From NCBI GenBank assembly GCA_937876205.1, contig CALEII010000033.1:83650-147649 (forward strand): 64,000 nt of DNA, given 5' to 3'. Each line of letters opens with the position of its first letter. Position 1 is the first letter of the stretch. This DNA comes from an uncultured Clostridia bacterium (GTDB lineage Bacteria; Bacillota; Clostridia; Oscillospirales; Acutalibacteraceae). The notes below the pieces were generated by a model, which saw nothing but the letters and a program-made list of their open reading frames with translations, was not told where the DNA came from and did no database searches. Below are positions 16,832 to 24,121 of the stretch, in pieces. The translations under genes were made by a program, and so were the position numbers.

Positions 16832-17455
16832 TTATTTATTGATTGTGTCGGCAAGTGCCTTTATCATATTTTCTAGTCTTTCGATTTCCTCTGCAACGGG
16901 GTCGGGGATATGAATCTGGTCAAGTGCTTCAACCTTTACGCCGTCAAGCTTTACGACTCTTGCAGGCGTACCGACTGCCGTTGAATTTGCAGGAATTTCG
17001 TGAAGAACAACAGAACCTGCCGCAATTTTTGTGTTATCGCCTATTTTTATGGGACCGAGCACCTTCGCACCGGCACCTATCATAACATTGTTGCCTACTG
17101 TGGGATGACGCTTGCCCACATCCTTACCCGTACCGCCGAGTGTAACTCCCTGATAGATTGTGACATCGTCACCGATTTCGGTAGTTTCACCGATAACAAC
17201 ACCTGTGCCGTGGTCGATGAAAAATCTTTTACCTATCGTAGCGCCGGGGTGAATTTCAATACCTGTTTTGCGTACACATCGTTGCGACAGCCATCTTGCA
17301 AGAAAATGAAGATTGTGACGGTGACACCAGTTAGCCTTACGGTGCGACCTGACAGCACGCAGTCCCGGATACAGAAGAAGTATCTCAAGCACAGACGCAG
17401 CCGCAGGGTCACGGTCTTTTATGCACTGTATGTCTTCTCTGAGTTGTTTGAACAT
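16832..17455 (-). CDS. cysE: Serine O-acetyltransferase
   Basis: 207 residues. An N-terminal helical domain is followed by a left-handed beta-helix of hexapeptide repeats (IEIHPGATIGKRFFIDHGTG, then VVIGETTEIGDDVTIYQGVT and LGG). The HPGA, HGTG and GGTGK boxes hold the catalytic Asp/His region. It makes O-acetylserine from serine and acetyl-CoA for cysteine synthesis. Start ATG 17455 follows AAGGTG. No T-box leader is recognised in the 185-base gap to the tRNA gene. The neighbour cysS uses the end product of the pathway. Confidence 0.93.
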   Translation of the reverse strand: MFKQLREDIQCIKDRDPAAASVLEILLLYPGLRAVRSHRKANWCHRHNLHFLARWLSQRCVRKTGIEIHPGATIGKRFFIDHGTGVVIGETTEIGDDVTIYQGVTLGGTGKDVGKRHPTVGNNVMIGAGAKVLGPIKIGDNTKIAAGSVVLHEIPANSTAVGTPARVVKLDGVKVEALDQIHIPDPVAEEIERLENMIKALADTINK

Positions 17456-17641
17456 AACACCTTACGACTGAAAGCTTCAGAAGCTCTGTCGCATCTCCTT
17501 TCATAAATGTATACACAATTATTATACTATATATAAACAGAAATTGCACCATATATTTTATATTTTTTTTGATGAATTTTATAGAAATAAGGGTTGATTT
17601 TTATGGAAGTTTAATGTATAATAACTTTCGCAGCTGAATAA

Positions 17642-17717
17642 GGACGATTAGCTCAGTTGGTAGAGCATTCGCTTGACGTGCGAAGGGTCAGCGGTTCGAG
17701 TCCGTTATCGTCCACCA
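17642..17717 (+). tRNA. tRNA-Val, anticodon GAC
   Basis: 76 bases including an encoded CCA. Acceptor stem GGACGAT/ATCGTCC, D-arm with AGCTCAGTTGGTAGAGC, anticodon stem TTCGC/GCGAA with loop TTGACGT (anticodon GAC), T-arm with GGTTCGAGTCC, discriminator A. All four arms pair. Confidence 0.95.
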
Positions 17718-17750
17718 TGAAACAACCTTGTCAAAGACAAGGTTGTTTCA
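17718..17750 (+). terminator. Perfect hairpin directly after tRNA-Val
   Basis: 15-bp perfect stem (17718-17732 with 17736-17750) and AAA loop, immediately after the CCA. No U-run follows, so it may be a processing or protective structure rather than a normal terminator. Confidence 0.6.
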
Positions 17751-17919
17751 GTTATATTCGCCTATCGGCGAGTTATATTGCTTTGCAGTTATATTTGTCT
17801 TCGACAAGTTATATTGCCCTTCGGGCAGTTAAGGGCGAATATAATATAACTGAAGCCGTCAGGCTTCAATATAACTTCCACAAAGTGGAAATATCACTCC
17901 GACAAAGTCGGAATACAAC
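17751..17919. repeat. Array of seven mini-hairpins with a constant linker
   Basis: Four units of linker GTTATATT plus a short hairpin (stems CGCC/GGCG, TGC/GCA, TTGTC/GACAA, TGCCC/GGGCA), then GTTAAGGGCGAATATAATATAAC, then three hairpins (TGAAGCC/GGCTTCA, TTCCAC/GTGGAA, TCCGAC/GTCGGA) joined by AATATAAC-like linkers in the opposite sense. Stem sequences all differ while pairing is kept. No coding frame fits. Confidence 0.85.
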
Positions 17920-17948
17920 TTGAAATAATTATTATAATTAGATATAAT
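17920..17948 (+). promoter_or_regulatory. Sigma-A promoter of the MraY-like gene
   Basis: TTGAAA (17920-17925), 17-base spacer, TATAAT (17943-17948), 56 bases before ATG 18004 and starting one base after the hairpin array. Confidence 0.8.
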
Positions 17949-18003
17949 ATCTTTAAAAGTGATTGTAGTATCACAAAAAAAATGTAGAAAGTGTGCATTA
18001 ACC

Positions 18004-18966
18004 ATGTTAACCTTATTAAACATCCCATTTGACAACAAATTTATGTATCTCGGCATGATACTTTTTTCATTTGTTGCAGTGCTTGTGCTTCTGAAGGTAT
18101 TCAGAAACAAGCTGCCCAAGGACGGCGGCAGAGAATTTGCATTCAACGGCAAGCTTTCAGAAGGCAAGGCAAGAGGTGCAGGCATAATTTTTACTGCAGT
18201 TTTCGTTGTTGCAGGTCTTATCTTTGCTCCCATTACCCTTGAATACATAATCTATTATGTTGTTGTTCTTGCAAGTATGCTGTCGGGTTATCTTGACGAC
18301 AAATCCGACAAGCCCTGGAATGAATACAAGAAAGGTCTTATTGACCTTGTAATCTGTGTGGGTGCCTCGGTTGCATTTGTTTATTTCAACCCCGACCTTG
18401 CAAGACTTGACTTTTTCTTCTTTGATTTTGCAGTGAACAAAATCCTCTTTGTCTGCATTTCAACAGTATTCCTGTGGATGATGATTAACGCCACAAACTG
18501 TTCGGACGGTATTGACGGCTTCTGCGGTACACTTTCAATAAATTCACTCTTTTTCATTGCTGTTATCGGTCTTGCATCAGGAATGTATAAGAGTTTTTCA
18601 TCACTTATCGTTGCAATGATTTTCTGTATTGTGCCTTATCTCTGGTACAACGCAGAACCCAGCACAATGATGATGGGTGACGCAGGTTCAAGAGCAATCG
18701 GCGTATTCCTCGGCATTGCACTTCTTGAAACGGGAAACATCGTGCTTGCAATTCCTCTTTGCCTTCTCATTCTCCTTGACGGACTTCTCGGCATTGCAAA
18801 GGTTTCACTTAAGAGATTCCTCAAAATCAGTATAATGAAGAACATCAGAACACCTCTTCACGACCATTTCAGAAAGAACAAGGGCTGGTCAAACACACAG
18901 GCAATTTTCAGATTCCAGATTGTACAGACTGTTATTTCACTTTCGTTCCTGTTGCTGACAAAATAA
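18004..18966 (+). CDS. MraY/WecA-family phospho-sugar transferase
   Basis: 320 residues with about ten membrane segments. Family motifs are recognisable: LDDKSDK (Asp98/Asp99), the metal and lipid-phosphate box NATNCSDGIDG (162-172), MGDAGSRAIG (Asp226), and PLHDHFRK (284-291) in place of the PxHHHxE motif of true MraY. The enzyme would transfer a sugar-1-phosphate from a UDP-sugar to undecaprenyl phosphate. It is not in a mur/dcw cluster and several motif residues differ (GKARGAG for the TPTMGG loop), so it is more likely a paralog than the essential MraY. Start ATG 18004; the ribosome site is weak. Confidence 0.75.
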   Translation: MLTLLNIPFDNKFMYLGMILFSFVAVLVLLKVFRNKLPKDGGREFAFNGKLSEGKARGAGIIFTAVFVVAGLIFAPITLEYIIYYVVVLASMLSGYLDDKSDKPWNEYKKGLIDLVICVGASVAFVYFNPDLARLDFFFFDFAVNKILFVCISTVFLWMMINATNCSDGIDGFCGTLSINSLFFIAVIGLASGMYKSFSSLIVAMIFCIVPYLWYNAEPSTMMMGDAGSRAIGVFLGIALLETGNIVLAIPLCLLILLDGLLGIAKVSLKRFLKISIMKNIRTPLHDHFRKNKGWSNTQAIFRFQIVQTVISLSFLLLTK

Positions 18967-18981
18967 AAAGGAGCTGTTTTT

Positions 18982-19425
18982 ATGGAAATACTTGTTTACA
19001 TACTTCCGTTTGTAGTATTTTCTCCTATCCTTATCATCGGCATTATAAAATTCAAAAACCTTTTCAGTTATAAAAAGGAAAATCTTGAATACACCGAAGC
19101 AAAGCTGACAAAAAACGATTATGCCAGTCTGTATCAGCATGCCCGCGCCGGTATTTCATACACAACATACGGTTATCAGAAAATCGGCACTTATGTGTTC
19201 ACCGTTGATGACACGGAATATGAGTTAAAATATTCCTCAGACCGTGACCACGGATATCTGCCTGATACAATCACAGCCTGCTACCCCAAGGGCAAGCCAC
19301 AGAAGGCATTTGCAGAGGGTAACACTCCGTTCGTGAAAGAGTTTTTCAATGCTGTGCTGTTCATTTTTATCTATGTGATTGTTGCAACATCGGCAATATG
19401 TATAGCACAGTTAGTTGTCGGTTGA
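18982..19425 (+). CDS. Small two-helix membrane protein of unknown function
   Basis: 147 residues with a hydrophobic segment at the N-terminus (about 4-25) and another at the C-terminus (about 121-145), around a polar domain of about 90 residues that includes TYVFTVDDTEYELKYSS. The layout resembles DUF3592-like proteins, with a beta-rich domain between membrane anchors. Start ATG 18982 has AAAAGGAG upstream and lies 15 bases after the MraY-like gene, so the two are probably co-transcribed. No catalytic residues seen. Confidence 0.65.
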   Translation: MEILVYILPFVVFSPILIIGIIKFKNLFSYKKENLEYTEAKLTKNDYASLYQHARAGISYTTYGYQKIGTYVFTVDDTEYELKYSSDRDHGYLPDTITACYPKGKPQKAFAEGNTPFVKEFFNAVLFIFIYVIVATSAICIAQLVVG

Positions 19426-19446
19426 ATTTTAATAAAAAAATAAAAA

Positions 19447-19495
19447 GCCTTTGAGAGATTTCTTTCCGAAATTTCTCAGAGGCATTATTTTTTTT
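19447..19495. terminator. Bidirectional terminator between convergent operons
   Basis: A 16-bp stem with a wobble pair (19447-19462 with 19468-19483), loop TTTCC, followed by ATTATTTTTTTT on the plus strand and preceded by A-rich sequence serving the minus strand. Confidence 0.85.
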
Positions 19496-19509
19496 CAACA
19501 AACTGATTG

Positions 19510-20292
19510 TTACATCTGTGATCTTGCTGTTTTCTTGAGTGTTGCAGAAGAGGCATTTGATTCGTAAACTTCGGTCACTTCTTCCATTCTTGCAATGTCA
19601 CGCATTATTGTGTTGAAGGGTATTCCCTTGGGAATTCTCAGAAAATAACGGCAACAGAATTTCTTTGCTTCGTCGTCATTTTCATTGGGGTTTACCGTTG
19701 TGCAGTCGAAGGATGTCACAAGAACCTGCTTGCGGTCAAAGTAGTCTTCAATTACGGGCAGAGCTGAGTTTTTGTCTTCAGTGATAATCTCAATATAGCG
19801 CATACCACGGTGCTTGATGAATTTATCTTCAAGTGATTTGAGTGTAACAGTGGCAAAGAGAATAGCAAGCATTGAAATCACGATTATTCTGAAATAGCCC
19901 ATACCTATTGCAAGGCCCATACAACCGCTTATCCATACTGTGGCTGCCGTGGTGATACCTGTGACAACGGAGCCGTCTTTTGCTTTTATAATTGCACCTG
20001 CGCCGATGAAACCTATACCGGAAACAACGCCCGATGCAATTCGTGACATATCAACCTTTGATGAAGCGTCAAGAGCTTCGTTACCCATAAGCGAGTAGCA
20101 CATTTCAGCAGAAATCATTGTTGTGATTGCTGCGCCGAGACAAACCAGAGCGTGTGTCTTCATACCGGCAGGGTGGTTAGCAAGCTCTCTCTCTACGCCT
20201 ATGCCCATACCTATAAGCACTGCCACAACAACTCTTATTACAACGTCAAGCCACGACAGCTCACCGTCAAACAGACCAAAAATATATTCCAT
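19510..20292 (-). CDS. MgtC/SapB-family membrane protein
   Basis: 260 residues from ATG 20292 (AGGAGGC upstream; the 49 extra residues of the longer frame overlap the upstream gene). Four to five membrane segments carry family boxes: GIGVERELANHPAGMKTHALV (about 32-52) and GIGFIGAGAIIKAKDG (about 97-112). A soluble C-terminal domain of about 90 residues is ACT-like in position. MgtC proteins modulate magnesium homeostasis and ATP synthase activity in other bacteria. Here it is the third gene of an operon with a methyltransferase and a P-type-ATPase-like protein, 11 bases after the latter. Confidence 0.85.
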   Translation of the reverse strand: MEYIFGLFDGELSWLDVVIRVVVAVLIGMGIGVERELANHPAGMKTHALVCLGAAITTMISAEMCYSLMGNEALDASSKVDMSRIASGVVSGIGFIGAGAIIKAKDGSVVTGITTAATVWISGCMGLAIGMGYFRIIVISMLAILFATVTLKSLEDKFIKHRGMRYIEIITEDKNSALPVIEDYFDRKQVLVTSFDCTTVNPNENDDEAKKFCCRYFLRIPKGIPFNTIMRDIARMEEVTEVYESNASSATLKKTARSQM

Positions 20293-20303
20293 TGATATGC
20301 CTC

Positions 20304-22850
20304 CTATTTTTGTTTTGAAAGCAGCAAGAGTGAAACAATTGATGCCGCAAAGGATACTGCTTTCAGAATAATTATATAAAAGTTCCCCAGAAGTGAAGCT
20401 GAGCCGAGGAATAACGGGCAGATGATAAGAAAAGCACACAGTGCAGACATTATATAGCTCACAAAGGGCAGAATGTATATTGCCTTGCTGATTTTGAACG
20501 CTTTTCTGAACAGATTGGCTACAGAATTGACCGTGCCGTCAGAGAATACATCCGCAGGCAGTGCCGACTGTGTTCTTGTGGCTTTGTCTGTGAAGTATGA
20601 AGCCTCTGCAGAGCCCGTTGCAAACACGCTGTCTTTTTGCAGCTTGCATTTTTTTGTGATGTATTCGGGAGTGAGATTCGGGTCAACGGAATAAAGCACA
20701 ATGCTGATTGAATTTGCAGACAGGCTTTTGAAGAATGCGGCAACACTGCGCCTGATATGATAGCTCACTATCAGAATGAGAGCAAATCTGCCGTTCAGAG
20801 CAAGGAAAAGAAGCTTTCTGTCGCCTGTGAGGAACATTTCTTCATAATTTTCTTTCGGTATATAAATTCCGTTGCTTTCGAGAAAATCTCTGCTGCCAAA
20901 AAGGACATCATTCCCCTGAACACGGGCTCTCACGCCGCCGTCGGCACAGATTTCAAAGCTCTCTGCCTCAGGTACATCAATCTCAGTCTGGTCGGTTATC
21001 TGCTTCATAATGTTCATAAGAGGGGAGCCGACAGCATTTATAACAGAAGCACAGCACAATGATGCAAGATGCGGATCGGTGTTGCCGAATGCCTTTACGC
21101 CGTGAATACTGCAGGCAGACTGCTCAATGATGTCTGATGCGTTGAATACAACTGCTTTTGTCTGAGTAAGCTCTGTTGCACATCTGTATGATATGAGTGA
21201 CGCTTTATTTTTTGCAATATCATTGTTTGTGTTATAAAGAAACAGTGCGGCAACAAATGTATACGCTGCAGGCAGGCAGGTAATAAGCATTGCGCAGAAT
21301 GCAGTTGCACCGACAAATGAGTCACCGCTTATGAAAGAGGATGCGATGCCTGCTATCAGGGCAAGTGTACATATCACAAGATATACAGCGTTTGCATATG
21401 TGGGCTTTGGTACGGCGTTTGTGAGCTTTTTCATAAGACCCGTTGCAAAGGATGTGGATGTCATATATCTGAGGTCACCGTCAGCACCTGCAAATTTCTC
21501 TCTGACAACGCCGTCAATACCACCGTCAGATGCTTTTCTGAGAATGGAAATATCACCCTGAGTGAACATTCCTGCAGTGAGCTTTGCGTTGTTTGTCAAA
21601 AGAAGTGCCGGTGCAGTGATTGCTGTCATTGACAGGATGACTGACGGAGTGAGAAGCTGCATTGCTGAGCTTTTTGTTATAAGCGCGGAAAGTATCTGTA
21701 TAAGAGCCGGCAGAATAAACAGTATTGATGCCGTGCCGAGAGTGAGTCTGCGCTTTATTATATCTCTTATGCCTTCAGTGAGCTCTTTTATACACAATAC
21801 ACCCGAAATGACAAGAAAGATAAGGCTTGTCACTGCATTGAAGGTTGTGTTTTCTTTGCCTGAAACAGCAAGAATTATGAAAAGTATCAGACCGAGACCG
21901 AATAATGCCACCGTTTTTATAAGTGCAGTACGGCTTCTTGCCGTAAGAGTTTTCATAACCTGATGTATTTCTGTTTTTGAACTGATTTCAACGGGGGGCT
22001 CAAGCTCCTGCTGAAATTCTTTGTCTGTGAGAAAATCCACGAATTTATTCTGCTTGACGGTCTTTTCTTCTTTTGCCTCGGGCTCATCGGTTTCTTCCGG
22101 CATATGCCCTGTGACGATATCTTTTTCTTCTATATCAAATGGCTGATTTTCCTCTTCAGGGGCTTCAGCTTTCTTTTTTATTTTTCTTACCGTTTTCTTC
22201 TGCTTTTTCTTATCCGTTTCTTTTTCTTCAGGGAATTTGAATAACGGGTCAAAAGCGGGGAATGAGAGCTGGCTTTCAGGCTCCATACCTGCATCGTCAG
22301 CAGCAGTTCTTGCGATTGCTCTGAGCTTTTCGGATTTGCCGAAGCCTATGGGTGACTGACTTCTGAAATACCTGTAAGCTGCTGAGAACGGGTCTTCATC
22401 CTCATTTATCTGACCTTCTACGGGAACAGCAACATCTGTAAGACCCTCCTGATCAAGAAGGTCTGCCATTGTCTGCTGACCGGGGATTTCATTCTCAGAA
22501 ATTTCGGCTGTTTCATCACTCTGTACAGCCTCAGGAAGCTCAGGTGTCAGCTCAAAGCGCTGATTATAGCTTTCTGCCCTGAAGCCTGAATCGTCAGAGA
22601 ACATTTTTCCGCCACGCTTTGTGCTTATCTGATGGTCAGCTGACGGATTGACAGTCATATGAGGGTCAATTTCACCGCAACGGGACTCCTCGGGGTTATC
22701 GCTGTCTTTGCGTCTGACAGGCTCGGGCACAACCTTTGTTGTGCGTCTGCGCAGCTGAGAAGCGTATTGGGTGACAAAATCATCATATGATGTGTCTGCA
22801 GACGGTATGTTATTTTTTTTCTTTTTAGTGCTGACTTTTTTTTCAGCCAT
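20304..22850 (-). CDS. P-type-ATPase-like membrane protein lacking the catalytic Asp
   Basis: 848 residues. Residues 1-300 are charged, low-complexity and probably disordered. The rest follows a P-type ATPase plan: membrane pairs (about 308-330, 338-355, 370-395, 400-418), an actuator-like soluble part (about 425-470), two more helices ending ITCLPAAYTF where metal ATPases have CPC, then AVVFNASDIIEQS (566-578) at the phosphorylation site. The invariant DKTGT is replaced: Asn570 stands for the phosphorylated Asp. GNDVLFGSRDFLESNGI (646-662) matches the nucleotide-binding domain; the GDGxND hinge motif is absent. It should not pump by the usual cycle. Second gene after rlmB. Confidence 0.75.
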   Translation of the reverse strand: MAEKKVSTKKKKNNIPSADTSYDDFVTQYASQLRRRTTKVVPEPVRRKDSDNPEESRCGEIDPHMTVNPSADHQISTKRGGKMFSDDSGFRAESYNQRFELTPELPEAVQSDETAEISENEIPGQQTMADLLDQEGLTDVAVPVEGQINEDEDPFSAAYRYFRSQSPIGFGKSEKLRAIARTAADDAGMEPESQLSFPAFDPLFKFPEEKETDKKKQKKTVRKIKKKAEAPEEENQPFDIEEKDIVTGHMPEETDEPEAKEEKTVKQNKFVDFLTDKEFQQELEPPVEISSKTEIHQVMKTLTARSRTALIKTVALFGLGLILFIILAVSGKENTTFNAVTSLIFLVISGVLCIKELTEGIRDIIKRRLTLGTASILFILPALIQILSALITKSSAMQLLTPSVILSMTAITAPALLLTNNAKLTAGMFTQGDISILRKASDGGIDGVVREKFAGADGDLRYMTSTSFATGLMKKLTNAVPKPTYANAVYLVICTLALIAGIASSFISGDSFVGATAFCAMLITCLPAAYTFVAALFLYNTNNDIAKNKASLISYRCATELTQTKAVVFNASDIIEQSACSIHGVKAFGNTDPHLASLCCASVINAVGSPLMNIMKQITDQTEIDVPEAESFEICADGGVRARVQGNDVLFGSRDFLESNGIYIPKENYEEMFLTGDRKLLFLALNGRFALILIVSYHIRRSVAAFFKSLSANSISIVLYSVDPNLTPEYITKKCKLQKDSVFATGSAEASYFTDKATRTQSALPADVFSDGTVNSVANLFRKAFKISKAIYILPFVSYIMSALCAFLIICPLFLGSASLLGNFYIIILKAVSFAASIVSLLLLSKQK

Positions 22851-22861
22851 TTATATCACCG

Positions 22862-23692
22862 TTATTTGTTTCTTGTTTTTGATACTTCAAACATAAGTAT
22901 GCTTGCTGCAACAGAGGCGTTGAGTGAGTTGATTTTTCCCTGCATAGGGATAGAAACCACCACATCGGCATTTTCTTTGACAAGTCTGCCTACGCCCTTA
23001 CCCTCTGAGCCTACAATTATGGCAACTGCGCCTGACATATCGGTTTCATAATAGGGCTTGCCGTCCATATCGGCGGCAAATACCCACACGCCCTTTTCTT
23101 TGAGCTCATTTATTGTGGAAGTGATGTTTGTAACTCTTGCAACAGGCATATATTCGAGAGCACCTGCACTTGACTTGCCTACTGTGTAGCCCAGACCTGT
23201 GCTTCTTCTTGAGGGGATAATAACGCCGTGAGCGCCTGCAGCTTCGGCACTTCTGATAACTGCACCGAGGTTGTGCGGGTCTTCAAGCCCGTCACAGATG
23301 ATGATGAAAGGAGCTTCATTTCTCTCTTCTGCAAGAGCAAATATATCTTCAACGCTTGAATACTCTTTTGCAGCTGCAACGAGAATCACGCCCTGATGAT
23401 TACTGTGGCCACACATAAAATCCAGCTTTTTGCCGTCAACCTCTTTGACGGGGATTTTCATCTCTATACACTGAGCTACAATGGGGGAGACAGAGCCTTT
23501 TTTATCGCCTCTCTGCACCATAAGGCACTCTGCAGGTCTCTGAGCCTTCAGTGCTTCTCTTACAGCGTTTCTGCCTATAATAAGGTCATCACGTTCTTGT
23601 CTTTCAGGCTTTTCCTGTTTGTCCTGTCTGTTATCTCTGTCCCTTACAGGGGCTTTTTTGTATCTGTCTTTTTTATTGAAACTATCATTCAT
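22862..23692 (-). CDS. rlmB: 23S rRNA 2'-O-ribose methyltransferase, TrmH/RlmB family
   Basis: 276 residues. An N-terminal charged segment (about 1-40) leads into a substrate-binding domain starting IIGRNAVREALKAQRP (about 37-52), then the SPOUT knot with the three family motifs DGLEDPHNLGAVIRSAEAAG, IVGSEGKGVG and IPMQGKINSLNASVAASILM. These are the residues for S-adenosylmethionine binding and rRNA ribose methylation. Start ATG 23692 was chosen over a longer frame because the extra 36 residues have no family match and overlap the promoter. First gene of a three-gene operon. Confidence 0.9.
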   Translation of the reverse strand: MNDSFNKKDRYKKAPVRDRDNRQDKQEKPERQERDDLIIGRNAVREALKAQRPAECLMVQRGDKKGSVSPIVAQCIEMKIPVKEVDGKKLDFMCGHSNHQGVILVAAAKEYSSVEDIFALAEERNEAPFIIICDGLEDPHNLGAVIRSAEAAGAHGVIIPSRRSTGLGYTVGKSSAGALEYMPVARVTNITSTINELKEKGVWVFAADMDGKPYYETDMSGAVAIIVGSEGKGVGRLVKENADVVVSIPMQGKINSLNASVAASILMFEVSKTRNK

Positions 23693-23722
23693 ACAATTCA
23701 CCGTTATTTTATATAATAAAAT

Positions 23723-23751
23723 ATTATAACAAATACAGATATTTTTTTCAA
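23723..23751 (-). promoter_or_regulatory. Sigma-A promoter of the rlmB operon
   Basis: Minus strand TTGAAA (23751-23746), 17-base spacer, TATAAT (23728-23723), 31 bases upstream of rlmB. Confidence 0.85.
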
Positions 23752-23870
23752 TAGATACGCTATTTTTGCTTGTAGAAAAATAATCCCTTTGCTTGGGCAT
23801 TTTAACTAATGCAGAATTCTTCTCAGAATGACAAACTCCGTTTCAATCTTGTAATAATCAGCACAAAGGT

Positions 23871-23903
23871 GTGACAATATTCTTGCTTTGTACAAGCTAT
23901 AAT
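23871..23903 (+). promoter_or_regulatory. Possible spoIIE promoter with 21-base spacer
   Basis: GTGACA (23871-23876) and TATAAT (23898-23903) are separated by 21 bases, with TGTACAA just before the -10. A 21-base spacer is the known oddity of the Spo0A-activated B. subtilis spoIIE promoter. The start codon is 219 bases away because a repeat element intervenes. Confidence 0.45.
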
Positions 23904-23909
23904 GAAGGC

Positions 23910-24099
23910 AAACAATGATTTAGCGGAGCTAAATTATTGTAAAGTAATAGGTAAGAAGTAAGAGTGAAGAAGTTCGGGCGGGACACCCGCACCCGATTAT
24001 AAATAGGGTAAGGGGCAACGCCCCTTCCACACTTATTCACTATTACCTATTACTTCTTACTTCAATAATAATTTATCGCACAGCGATAAATTATTGTTT
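23910..24099. mobile_element. 190-bp MITE-like inverted-repeat element, copy 1
   Basis: Terminal inverted repeats AAACAATGATTTA/TAAATTATTGTTT, subterminal imperfect arms built on AAGTAATAGGTAAGAAGTAA, and internal hairpins around GGGCGGGACACCCGC and AGGGGCAACGCCCCT. Copy 2 at 26435-26624 differs at only two positions. Non-coding. It fills the gap upstream of spoIIE, ending 22 bases before its start. Confidence 0.9.
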
Positions 24100-24121
24100 A
24101 CCATCAAAAGCGGTGATAAGA

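Noticed and set aside
17456..17641. T-box or other riboswitch upstream of cysE-cysS
   Set aside because: No TGGNACC-type T-box sequence or specifier-like hairpin is seen; only an AT-rich promoter word and a short leader.
17718..17919. CRISPR array after tRNA-Val
   Set aside because: The constant linker is only eight bases, spacers are short hairpins and the orientation reverses mid-array; no cas genes are in the window.
22866..23716. Plus-strand ORFs opposite rlmB
   Set aside because: Shadows of the rlmB frame; the SPOUT motifs are only in the minus-strand frame.
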